Assembly: GCF_001750285.1 (NCBI RefSeq)
Contig: NZ_MAMP01000021.1
Coordinates: forward strand, 358,172 to 422,171
Origin: Domibacillus iocasae
Lineage (GTDB): Bacteria > Bacillota > Bacilli > Bacillales > Domibacillaceae
Direction: 5' to 3'
Length of the DNA stretch: 64,000 nt
Part shown: one piece after another, positions 51,487 through 59,193 of the stretch
How the letters are laid out: each line of letters begins with the position of its first letter
Numbering within the stretch: the stretch's first letter is position 1
Translations under genes and position numbers: made by a program
The notes under the pieces: generated by a model
Databases searched by the model: none
What the model was told of the DNA's origin: nothing
Seen by the model: only the letters and a program-made list of their open reading frames with translations

Positions 51487-53146
51487 TAATTGTTTCATTG
51501 GCAAGCATCAAGCCGATTGTGTTGTTTTGTTTCCATATACTTGAGAAGTAAACAAGTGGAACAGGGCGGTTGCCGACATAAGGAGACACTTCAATAGTAA
51601 ATCCGGGTTTTTTTTCATTTTGAATGAACCAATCATTAAATCCTCCACCGCTTGGATTCGAGCGCGGAGCAACAAGGCTGTAGCCTGTTTTGGCACTTAC
51701 TTTTTTCGCCAGAGCATAATCACGCGTTTTACGGGAGCCGGACTGGTGGAAATGCCAGAAGATAATTTGCCCGGAACTATGATAGGAAGCGCTCGTTTTA
51801 AATGAATGCTTTAGCGTAAAATCATACATTGCTTTCGCTTCAGGTTCGCTCAGCACTTTTGGTCCTTTGTAATTTTGGGAAGATGGTTTTCCTGGATTAC
51901 AGCAGATCGTTGACCATGTTGCTGGATATTGGCGGTTCAAGTCAACACCCCGTACGTTTGCTTTCCAAGCGGAAAAATTGGCGCTGCCACCGTTAATTTT
52001 CAGGACAGAAGCTTTATTTTTCGCACTGTTTGCACCGAGCTGTACGAGTGACACCCCATCCGGGTTCACCATTGGCACAAAATAAAGAGATGTTTTTTTC
52101 AAGATGGATTGAACCGCGTACCCGTTCATTTTCCCATTTGTTTTATATAAATGGGCATACTGATCGGCCATTTCCATGACGACATTTGTCGTGATGTGCT
52201 CACGTGCATGATGGGAGGCATTGATCAAGACTTCTTCTTTTCCTGTACCGAGTTTGAGCGCGTACAAATCCCGGCCGTCTACAGATTTCCCAATCGTTTC
52301 GAGGGAAGCGATATCGGGGTGCCACTGGATAAGCTCTTTTAAATCTTTCACCATTTGGCTGTACGTGATTATCTTGTAAGGATCGACATAGTTGCCGGTA
52401 TATAATGCTGCATCTGACTTGTGGAGGTAGGCGCTTCTTCCGCCAATGCTGATAATGTAATAATCTCCGTAGGCGGCGCGTGTTTCAAACATAACACCTG
52501 GCACAATGCGGGCCATCGTGGTCAACTTTCCATTTTTCGAATAGAGAAGGCCGGCTGTTTTTCTTACCTGGACTTTATTTCGATAGGCTTTCCCTGACTG
52601 AACACCACCGGCAAGAGTGGCAGATGCAAGGTAAGAAATCTCAGATTCTTTCACATAAGCTGTGCCGTTGCCAAATATAAAAGAAACATAGCCATTTTCC
52701 ACGCCTTTTTTCTTCCAGGCTTCACCTGATAACAGGCGTCCAGCTTTCACCATCTTGCCGTCTTTCTTTTCAAATAGTTCGGCATCCGACATCAGCCGGA
52801 AATAAGCGCCTGATGTAAGAGGGGGCTCTGGTGTAGCAGCAAGAGCATTCTGCTCAGGAAGAGGAGAACTGGTATCTTGTTGAACAAGATGAGCGGTTTC
52901 TATAAAACCGGCTTGTCCCTCCCATTCAACTTTTGTTTCTTCTTCTTCATTTGAGATAAAAAGAATGGTTGTGCCGGCTGGAATTGGAACTCCTGCACGC
53001 GTTTCCGTCCCTGCTGGAGACGAGTAAAAAACCGTATCAACAGTTGTACTCATATACACAGGGGCTTCTTCAGCTTCAAAGGTGGAAGGCTGAATAAATA
53101 AACTAATAGAAAGAATCATAAATAGAAGCAAGGAACAATTTTTCAT
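51482..53146 (-). CDS. Secreted M14 zinc carboxypeptidase with SH3-like N-terminal domains
   Basis: A 554-residue exported enzyme. A signal peptide (about 1-25) is followed by two SH3-like segments (about 30-95 and 105-215) that could bind the wall. The M14 domain has the zinc motif HHAREH...E, FVPMVNPDGV, the specificity-site GVDLNRQYPATW, SYHSSGQIIFW and the catalytic Glu in GFTIEVSP. It removes C-terminal residues from peptides or wall stem peptides. ATG 53146 follows GGAGGAG. It is convergent with the subtilase and may work with it on extracellular protein. Confidence 0.9.
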   Translation of the reverse strand: MKNCSLLLFMILSISLFIQPSTFEAEEAPVYMSTTVDTVFYSSPAGTETRAGVPIPAGTTILFISNEEEETKVEWEGQAGFIETAHLVQQDTSSPLPEQNALAATPEPPLTSGAYFRLMSDAELFEKKDGKMVKAGRLLSGEAWKKKGVENGYVSFIFGNGTAYVKESEISYLASATLAGGVQSGKAYRNKVQVRKTAGLLYSKNGKLTTMARIVPGVMFETRAAYGDYYIISIGGRSAYLHKSDAALYTGNYVDPYKIITYSQMVKDLKELIQWHPDIASLETIGKSVDGRDLYALKLGTGKEEVLINASHHAREHITTNVVMEMADQYAHLYKTNGKMNGYAVQSILKKTSLYFVPMVNPDGVSLVQLGANSAKNKASVLKINGGSANFSAWKANVRGVDLNRQYPATWSTICCNPGKPSSQNYKGPKVLSEPEAKAMYDFTLKHSFKTSASYHSSGQIIFWHFHQSGSRKTRDYALAKKVSAKTGYSLVAPRSNPSGGGFNDWFIQNEKKPGFTIEVSPYVGNRPVPLVYFSSIWKQNNTIGLMLANETIK

Positions 53147-53214
53147 TTTCTCCTCCAAATAGTCTTTTTGTTACTATTTTACCAGAATAAAAGAATAGAA
53201 AGATAGAAAACAAA

Positions 53215-53246
53215 AAAAAACTGCCTCTCTTTTAGAGAGGCAGCAG
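53215..53246 (-). terminator. Terminator of the YknW/YknX-like operon
   Basis: CTGCCTCTC-TAAAA-GAGAGGCAG with a run of nine T on the minus strand, directly after the adaptor gene. Confidence 0.9.
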
Positions 53247-53253
53247 TAATCTA

Positions 53254-54507
53254 TTAAGATAAAAAGCCTATGAGCGCATATTTCATTTTTTCCGTGCGGG
53301 ACAGTTCGTTCCACGGTTTCTTTTTTACATGATCAGCATTGATCGGCGTAATGAAGGGGCCATGCTTTATGATCAGTTCATACGGATTAATGACAATCGC
53401 TTCGCCTGTTTCTACACCACTGACGACCTCATACACACCATCGACGTGAAGCTCCGTTTTAATTTGCCGGCGTTCCAGCAGACCATTCGTATTCATGATA
53501 ACAGCATAGGATTTCTTGTTTTTCTTCAAAATTGCTGTATTTGGAATGGTGACAGCATTAGACTCCTCAGCCGTAATAACTTTTACATTTGCTTTTAACC
53601 CGGGATACAGTTCGCTCGAATCTATGTTTGTCAGCTGAGCTGAGTAAGGGTACAAGCTTTTTTGTTTAACGGACGGTTCTTCTTCAGGATATGAACTGAC
53701 CGTGTCGAGTGATCCGCCGAACGTTTTCAGTGTCGTATCAACGGTTACTTCAACGCGTTGGCCCGCCTCTGCTTTTGCGACCTGCTTTTCATCAAAAACA
53801 CCCTGTACAGCCGGAACAGATGAATTGATTATCAACAGTGGATTGTTAAGGCTCGTATCAATTTTTTTCACATAGCCATCCGTTGTGCTGCTCACGATAA
53901 GATCACTTTTTTTCGCTTCCTGGTCGGCAATCAGCGCATCGAATTTTTTGACTTCTTCCTGCAGCTTTTGCTTTTCTGTTTCCTGCTGCAAAATATCTTT
54001 TTCAATCGTTGTGCTTGCATCGCCGTTTTGAATAATCATTGTGTTGCCATTACTACTATCACTATTAGATGAAGGGATCGTTGTGTTGCTTTCTTCACCC
54101 TCAGCTTGTGACAGCAAAATCCGCAGCTGGCTTATTTGATTATCAATTAATGAGATTTGCTGCTGGATTTGCTCTTTTTCCACTGTTAATTCGTCAATTT
54201 CTACGTCGATTTTATCGGAGGAATATTCAAATAAAGGTGTAGCTGGCTGAACCTCATCTCCTTCTTGTACAAGCACTTGTTCAAGTGCTCCTTTGCTTTC
54301 GTCAAAATAAATGGGGTAGTCGTCTGAAGGGATGACAACACCTTCTGCAGAGAAAGACTCTACGACGTCTCCTGTTTCAGCACGGTCCCAATCTGTCAGC
54401 CATTCTGTTCGGCCCGCCTTGCTGTCTTCTTTAAAAGTTAAATACAAATTTCCAGCAATTACCGCAGCGCTTGCCACGAGCCACACTTGTTTTTTTATTT
54501 TCTTCAT
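53254..54507 (-). CDS. HlyD/RND-type membrane fusion (adaptor) protein, YknX-like
   Basis: A 417-residue protein with one N-terminal membrane anchor (about 8-26), two lipoyl/biotinyl half motifs (GALEQVLVQEGDEVQPATPL; VSSTTDGYVKKIDTSL) around a long coiled coil (about 105-205), and beta-barrel and membrane-proximal domains (TIPNTAILKKNKKSYAVIM). It resembles YknX of B. subtilis, which works with an ABC transporter. Start 54507 has AGAGGTGG before it. It follows the Yip1-like gene, but the expected ABC ATPase and permease genes are absent and a terminator ends the operon. Confidence 0.85.
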   Translation of the reverse strand: MKKIKKQVWLVASAAVIAGNLYLTFKEDSKAGRTEWLTDWDRAETGDVVESFSAEGVVIPSDDYPIYFDESKGALEQVLVQEGDEVQPATPLFEYSSDKIDVEIDELTVEKEQIQQQISLIDNQISQLRILLSQAEGEESNTTIPSSNSDSSNGNTMIIQNGDASTTIEKDILQQETEKQKLQEEVKKFDALIADQEAKKSDLIVSSTTDGYVKKIDTSLNNPLLIINSSVPAVQGVFDEKQVAKAEAGQRVEVTVDTTLKTFGGSLDTVSSYPEEEPSVKQKSLYPYSAQLTNIDSSELYPGLKANVKVITAEESNAVTIPNTAILKKNKKSYAVIMNTNGLLERRQIKTELHVDGVYEVVSGVETGEAIVINPYELIIKHGPFITPINADHVKKKPWNELSRTEKMKYALIGFLS

Positions 54508-54525
54508 CTTATCCACCTCTTTTCG

Positions 54526-55188
54526 TTAAAACAAATTTTCGACATGAATCGATGTAAACAATGTCGCCAAAATCCAAAATGCAAGTCCGATCAAGAGCAC
54601 CATGAAGAAAACAAAATGAGGTTTTCTTGTCTGCGAAGTACGTAAAAAACGATATTGAATGACAAGAATCCAAATTTGAAAGATCGAAATAAAGCTGAAA
54701 AAACGAATCACGATCATATTTTCTGTTATATATTGGGCCGCAACCCCGAGTGAGAAAGGCGACGAATCACGAGGAATGGAGAAAAACACATTCCAGGCGA
54801 TGAGCAGAGCAAATTCAATTAAATAAATAGAAAATGTTATACATTGCAAGGCAACGAGTTTTTTAAATTCAAGTTCAAGGAATGTCCAAAATAAAAGGGC
54901 TGGAATGAATATAAAGAAAAAAGGAAGCAGTAGACCAGCAAGCCCCGAGCCTGCCGCAAACAATAGTTTCAGCCATTCATATGTATATATATCAAAGTCG
55001 GCCAGATAAGCAGAAATGCTTTCACTTTGTATGCCCAATGCACCGGCCAGCAAAGACAGTAGCACACTGATCAGAATCAATAGTGAAAACTTTGTCCATA
55101 AACCGCGGATTTTTTCGGCCTGTGACAGCTGTGCAAGTTCATGGGTAGAGCGAAACAGCCCTTTTAAAAGCTGAAGCCGATAAGCCAT
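54526..55188 (-). CDS. Yip1-type integral membrane protein, YknW-like
   Basis: A 220-residue membrane protein with five hydrophobic helices (FSLLILISVLLSLLAGALGI, LLLPFFFIFIPALLFWTF and others) resembling the Yip1/YknW family. In B. subtilis YknW is needed to assemble the YknXYZ transporter. ATG 55188 follows GGGAGA; the longer frame to 55242 is unsupported. An 18-base gap to the adaptor gene indicates an operon. Confidence 0.7.
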   Translation of the reverse strand: MAYRLQLLKGLFRSTHELAQLSQAEKIRGLWTKFSLLILISVLLSLLAGALGIQSESISAYLADFDIYTYEWLKLLFAAGSGLAGLLLPFFFIFIPALLFWTFLELEFKKLVALQCITFSIYLIEFALLIAWNVFFSIPRDSSPFSLGVAAQYITENMIVIRFFSFISIFQIWILVIQYRFLRTSQTRKPHFVFFMVLLIGLAFWILATLFTSIHVENLF

Positions 55189-55347
55189 TATAAAATCTCC
55201 CATCAAATAGAATAAATAAATATCATTCTTCATTATATACAACTATTGTTAGATGAACCAATAATAATTTCATATTATTGTTCTATTTTTCTATTGTCAG
55301 AATTATTAAACACTTGAAACGTGAATGTAATATAACGAACATCATAG

Positions 55348-55394
55348 TGTAATAGTCTTGCAATAGAACCGTGTTACAATCAATCTCGTGTTAC
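55348..55394 (+). promoter_or_regulatory. Promoter and possible WalR box of the LysM-3D gene
   Basis: TGTAAT-AGTCT-TGCAAT (55348-55364) matches the WalR consensus TGTWAH-N5-TGTWAH with one mismatch. A -10-like TACAAT lies at 55375-55380 in the segment GTGTTACAATCAATCTCGTG, which recurs almost unchanged before the paralogue (56126-56145). WalR control of LysM-3D proteins such as YocH is known in B. subtilis. Confidence 0.45.
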
Positions 55395-55415
55395 AAAACT
55401 AGGGGGTAATGATAC

Positions 55416-55964
55416 GTGAAAAAAATGGCCATGTCTTTTCTTGCTGCAATGATGATTTTCTCAGCTTCTGCGGCACAAGCAGCTGCCGCTACTTACACGG
55501 TTCAAAAAGGTGATACACTTTACAAAATTTCAAAAAGTTACAGCACAACTGTGGATCAACTGAAAAAATGGAACAATCTTTCCTCTAATACAATTCGAAT
55601 CGGTCAAAAGCTTTCTATCGGCAGTACGGCGGCTGCAACATCTGCTCCTGCGCCGACAAATAAAAAAAGTGTTTCAAAAGAAATTACTGTTAAATCAACG
55701 GCTTACACAGCGTATTGCAGTGGATGCTCAGGCGTTACTGCTACGGGCATCAACTTAAAGAAAAATCCGAATGCAAAAGTCATTGCCGTGGATCCGAAAG
55801 TGATTCCACTTGGCACGAAAGTATATGTTGAAGGGTACGGAGAAGCAGTTGCCGGCGATACAGGCGGTGCTATTAAAGGAAATAAAATTGACGTTCATAT
55901 GTCTACTACACAAAAAGCAAAAAACTGGGGCGTTCGCACAGTGAAAGTTCAAATCTTAAAATAA
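55416..55964 (+). CDS. Secreted LysM-3D cell wall protein 1 (YocH-like)
   Basis: A 182-residue exported protein. A signal peptide (about 1-24) is followed by one LysM repeat (TYTVQKGDTLYKISKSYSTT, residues 26-68) that binds glycan strands, a Ser/Ala/Pro linker, and a 3D domain (about 90-182) with the conserved aspartates in IAVDPKVIPLGTKVYVEGYG, VAGDTGGAIKGNKIDVH. The 3D fold resembles MltA-type lytic transglycosylases, so muralytic activity is likely. GTG start behind AGGGGG. A paralogue follows directly. Confidence 0.93.
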   Translation: MKKMAMSFLAAMMIFSASAAQAAAATYTVQKGDTLYKISKSYSTTVDQLKKWNNLSSNTIRIGQKLSIGSTAAATSAPAPTNKKSVSKEITVKSTAYTAYCSGCSGVTATGINLKKNPNAKVIAVDPKVIPLGTKVYVEGYGEAVAGDTGGAIKGNKIDVHMSTTQKAKNWGVRTVKVQILK

Positions 55965-55969
55965 GTGAT

Positions 55970-56004
55970 TAAGGGAGTCGGCTCAAGTCAGCTCCCTTTT
56001 TTGT
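55970..56004 (+). terminator. Terminator of LysM-3D gene 1
   Basis: AAGGGAG/CTCCCTT stem with inner pairs and a TTTTTT tail. Confidence 0.8.
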
Positions 56005-56127
56005 CTCTAATTGGTTTGTATATGTCAAGATTATTACGAAATCGAGATAATCGCTTTCATGTAACATGAACGTCATATTTGAACATACAAGCGTAACGTT
56101 CTTTTAAAATCATTACACCTCCTGACG

Positions 56128-56318
56128 TGCTACAATAAATCTCGTTAGGCCGATTAAGACAACGGCCACTCGAGGAACGGCGTCCTCATTTAAGCGTTTA
56201 TCGCTTTTATATAGATTAGTTGTTGTCCCTACAGTCACGGAGAAGTACAGCATCACAAAATTCTTGCGGACGCATGCTCAGTCATGCCGGCAGGAAAAAT
56301 CCAGGAGGTTTTTTTATT
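56128..56318 (+). promoter_or_regulatory. Promoter and long structured leader of LysM-3D gene 2
   Basis: A promoter segment (TGCTACAATAAATCTCGTT, from 56129) matches that of gene 1, but here about 175 bases of leader follow instead of about 25. The leader holds stems GAGGA/TCCTC (56172-56187), AAGCG/CGCTT (56192-56206) and GCATG/CATGC (56272-56287), and ends with CCAGGAGG. I checked it against the ydaO/c-di-AMP class, known to precede wall hydrolases, and do not see its conserved blocks. It is an unassigned candidate regulatory RNA. Confidence 0.5.
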
Positions 56319-57080
56319 ATGAAAAAGCAAATCATGGCACTAGCAGCAACGACAGTAATCGGCGGCAGCGTATTCGGCACTGCTGCATCAGCTAGCTCAT
56401 ATACAATACAATCAGGTGACACATTATGGAGCATCTCTCAGAAAACAGGTACAACGGTAGATCAGTTGAAATCAGCAAATGGTTTTTCTTCTAATATGAT
56501 TTACGCGGGTGACACAATCCAAACATCCGGTTCAGGCAGCACAGCTGCAGCGGAATCTAACGGTACATATACTGTTAAAGCAGGCGATACACTTTATAAA
56601 ATTGCAACAGCACACGGTATTTCAGTGGGTTCATTGAAATCAATCAACGGTCTTTCTTCTAATATGATTTACCCTGGTGAGCAATTATCTACAAACGGAT
56701 CAGCTGCACCAGCTCAAGCGGCATCTGCACCTGCTGCACAACAAACACAAGCAGCTGCTGAGCCTGCGCAAGCAACATCAGCACCACAAGGCAAAACATT
56801 AACAGTGACTGCAACAGCGTATACAGCAGAATGTGCAGGATGCTCAGGAATTACAGCAACAGGAATTGACCTTCGCAATGCACCGAACAAAAAAGTGATC
56901 GCAGTTGATCCAAATGTTATTCCACTAGGTTCACGCGTATATGTTGAAGGTTACGGAGAAGCGGTGGCCGGTGATACAGGCGGCGCTATTAAAGGCAACA
57001 AAATCGATCTTCACGTGCCAAACAACGATGCAGCATATAGCTGGGGTGTACGCACAGTAAACGTTACAATTCTTGACTAA
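56319..57080 (+). CDS. Secreted LysM-3D cell wall protein 2 (two LysM repeats)
   Basis: A 253-residue paralogue of the preceding gene. A signal peptide ending SASS (about 1-27) is followed by two LysM repeats (SYTIQSGDTLWSISQKTGTT; TYTVKAGDTLYKIATAHGIS), an Ala/Gln/Pro linker and a 3D domain nearly identical to that of gene 1 (VYVEGYGEAVAGDTGGAIKG, NKID). It is probably a wall-turnover enzyme. ATG 56319 has AGGAGG before it; the longer frame from 56220 lies in the leader. The pair arose by tandem duplication with gain or loss of one LysM. Confidence 0.93.
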   Translation: MKKQIMALAATTVIGGSVFGTAASASSYTIQSGDTLWSISQKTGTTVDQLKSANGFSSNMIYAGDTIQTSGSGSTAAAESNGTYTVKAGDTLYKIATAHGISVGSLKSINGLSSNMIYPGEQLSTNGSAAPAQAASAPAAQQTQAAAEPAQATSAPQGKTLTVTATAYTAECAGCSGITATGIDLRNAPNKKVIAVDPNVIPLGSRVYVEGYGEAVAGDTGGAIKGNKIDLHVPNNDAAYSWGVRTVNVTILD

Positions 57081-57084
57081 TATA

Positions 57085-57124
57085 AAATGAAAGAGAGGCT
57101 GCTCCCAAATGGGGCAGCCTCTTT
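57085..57124 (+). terminator. Terminator of LysM-3D gene 2
   Basis: AAAGAGGCTGC-type arm GAGGCTGCTCC/GGGGCAGCCTC with a TTTG tail. Confidence 0.8.
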
Positions 57125-57328
57125 GCTTAGGGCGGTATTTATTAGTTTAAGGCGGTATTTCCTTTGTCCTAAATTTCATTATACCGGTCTAAGGGTTATA
57201 CATTGCTTCTTCATGGTAAAAATGAAAAAAGAAGTCATTGACATGAATGCCACAGGTACCTAAACAAATGAATCGTTTTCGGCTGCATACCCGTATATAA
57301 TAGAAGAAAGAAGAAAAGAGGAATGAGT

Positions 57329-57967
57329 ATGAAGCGGTATAAGCATTTAGCGGAAAGTGTCCGGTTCAAGCGGCAGGGAGGTCATTGGCGTTCAATCGCC
57401 AGTAATGAAAAGCTGATCTTTGCAGGAGAAGGCAGAAGTGCTGTCGTGTTTCGGATTAAAGGAACAGACGAGGCGCTTAAAGTGTTTTATCCGGATAAGG
57501 TCCATATTGCAAAAGAGGAAGCCGATATTTATCGTCTTCTTTCAGGTGTTCCTCACTTTCCGACTTTACATGAAGCCGGCGGAACGTACATTGTCATTGA
57601 TTGGGTAGAGGGTAAAACGTTTTTTCAATGCTTAGAAGAAGGGATTGAGATCTCTACACGCCACATTCAAGAAGCCGACCGGGGGCTTTCGGCAGCAAGA
57701 ACGCGGGGTTTAAATCCATCTGACGTGCATTTGCGAAATATCATGATTACAACAGCCGGCAGCACAATGATTATTGATGTCGCCCGTTTTCGCCAAACGA
57801 AAGACTGCATGAACTGGGAAGATATTAAAACGGCACATTCAACCTTTTATACGAAACCTTTCTTCCCGAAACGATGGCCAAAACGGCTATTGAATATGCT
57901 GGGCGTATTGTATAAAAAACGATTGCTGCCGGTTCATCGGGCAGCGCACGCAAAAAATCCGCAGTGA
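57329..57967 (+). CDS. Protein-kinase-like protein (YrzF-like)
   Basis: A 212-residue protein resembling a truncated eukaryotic-type kinase. It has a glycine-rich start (FAGEGRSAVVFRI, about residue 28), the ATP-lysine in DEALKVFYP, Glu in AKEEADIYRLL, a hinge YIVIDWVEGKTFFQ, a catalytic-loop-like DVHLRNIMI near residue 135 and an IIDVARFRQ segment in place of DFG. This matches YrzF-type proteins of bacilli, whose substrates are unknown. Two ATG codons are close; 57329 has the better distance to AAAGAGG. It stands alone, convergent with the M20 gene. Confidence 0.8.
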   Translation: MKRYKHLAESVRFKRQGGHWRSIASNEKLIFAGEGRSAVVFRIKGTDEALKVFYPDKVHIAKEEADIYRLLSGVPHFPTLHEAGGTYIVIDWVEGKTFFQCLEEGIEISTRHIQEADRGLSAARTRGLNPSDVHLRNIMITTAGSTMIIDVARFRQTKDCMNWEDIKTAHSTFYTKPFFPKRWPKRLLNMLGVLYKKRLLPVHRAAHAKNPQ

Positions 57968-57990
57968 CACCGGTCTACTGCGGATTTGTT
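57957..57990. terminator. Bidirectional terminator
   Basis: AATCCGCAGT/ACTGCGGATT, shared by the kinase-like gene and the amidohydrolase gene. Confidence 0.85.
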
Positions 57991-59115
57991 TTATTCGCTT
58001 TTTAGTGCGTGCTTAACACTGGCGGCCAATGTTTCAGCACCGATTTTAATAATGCGCCTGTCAAATGTCATATTCGGATGGTGCAGACCTGGAGTGAGGC
58101 CTGAACCAAGACCCATCATACACGCTTTAATATGAGGGCGTTTAATTGTATAAAAGTGAAAATCATCGCTGCCGGATGTAATAAGTGGCTCAGCCAGGGC
58201 TTCTTTGCCGCATACTTCAATGATTCCTTTTCGTAAAAAAGCTTCTGCATCTGCAGATACTTCAGCAGCAGGTGTGAAATCCATCCATTCATAATCAATC
58301 TGCACTTCATACAGTAAGCTGATCTGCTCGATTTTATGCTCTACTGCTTTTTGAAGCTCCAGCAGTACTTTATTGCGCTGCGCCCGAACATCGAGCCCGA
58401 ATTTTCCTGAGCCGGGAATAATATTTAAGCTTTGGCCGCCCGCTTCAATATGGGTCATTTTCGCTGAATATGGCTCAAATGGTGAAAAATTGATCGTATT
58501 CAGCTGCCGGCTTAACGACGACATGACTTCAATGGCATTAATTCCTTGATGTGGACGCGCCCCGTGTGCATCATCGCCGATTACTTTCCCGTTTAAAAAA
58601 GCAACGGCCCCATGATGAACCGCTGGCGTGATTTTTCCGAATGGCACTTCCTCAATGGGACGAAGGTGGATGCCAAATAAATAATCAACATCATCGACCA
58701 CGCCCTTGCCGACCATTTTTAATGCTCCAGTGCCTGTCTCCTCCGCCGGCTGAAAAATGAACCGGACAGTCCCATTACCATCTGTTATCTCATCCTTTAA
58801 AGCTAAAATCGCGCCGATGACGATCGACATATGCGCATCGTGTCCACACGAATGGTTGGCGCGGAATTCCCCGTTTACTTGCTGCCAAAGAGCATCAATA
58901 TCGGCCCGAACCGCTACAACCGGCGAGCCGCTGCCAATTTCCGCAATGAGGCCGGTGCAATCATCAAATGTATAAGAACGGACGCCTTCTTTTGTTAACA
59001 TCTGCGAAATGTACGCAGTTGTTTCTGTTTCTTTCCAGCTGATTTCTGGGTGTGCATGCAAATGTTCGAAAATCTCGAGAAGTTTATTTTCAAATGTCAA
59101 TTCCGTTTGAGCCAT
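57991..59115 (-). CDS. M20-family amidohydrolase (AmhX-like)
   Basis: A 374-residue metal-dependent amidohydrolase. It begins LLEIFEHLHAHPEISWKETE, with the metal-binding NHSCGHDAHMS near residue 90, the catalytic FQPAEETGTGA, a dimerisation domain (about 175-290) and the last ligand region GLHHPNM. The family hydrolyses N-acyl or N-carbamoyl amino acids and indole conjugates; AmhX of B. subtilis is the closest type I recognise. ATG 59115 follows GGAGGAGGG. It is the last gene before a regulator-transporter ORF on the same strand. Confidence 0.87.
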   Translation of the reverse strand: MAQTELTFENKLLEIFEHLHAHPEISWKETETTAYISQMLTKEGVRSYTFDDCTGLIAEIGSGSPVVAVRADIDALWQQVNGEFRANHSCGHDAHMSIVIGAILALKDEITDGNGTVRFIFQPAEETGTGALKMVGKGVVDDVDYLFGIHLRPIEEVPFGKITPAVHHGAVAFLNGKVIGDDAHGARPHQGINAIEVMSSLSRQLNTINFSPFEPYSAKMTHIEAGGQSLNIIPGSGKFGLDVRAQRNKVLLELQKAVEHKIEQISLLYEVQIDYEWMDFTPAAEVSADAEAFLRKGIIEVCGKEALAEPLITSGSDDFHFYTIKRPHIKACMMGLGSGLTPGLHHPNMTFDRRIIKIGAETLAASVKHALKSE

Positions 59116-59193
59116 CGCAAGCCCTCCTCCAGTCACTCTTTCTATTAGTATAAGCGAAAAAAATACATTTGGCTTAAAAAATACTGAAAATTC

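Noticed and set aside
56098..56104. Single GTTCTTT motif upstream of LysM-3D gene 2 as SinR site
   Set aside because: It is one isolated half-site without an inverted partner, expected by chance in AT-rich DNA.
56128..56318. Possible c-di-AMP (ydaO/yuaA) riboswitch
   Set aside because: The gene context fits, but the conserved purine-rich blocks of that class are not visible. Kept only as an unassigned leader.
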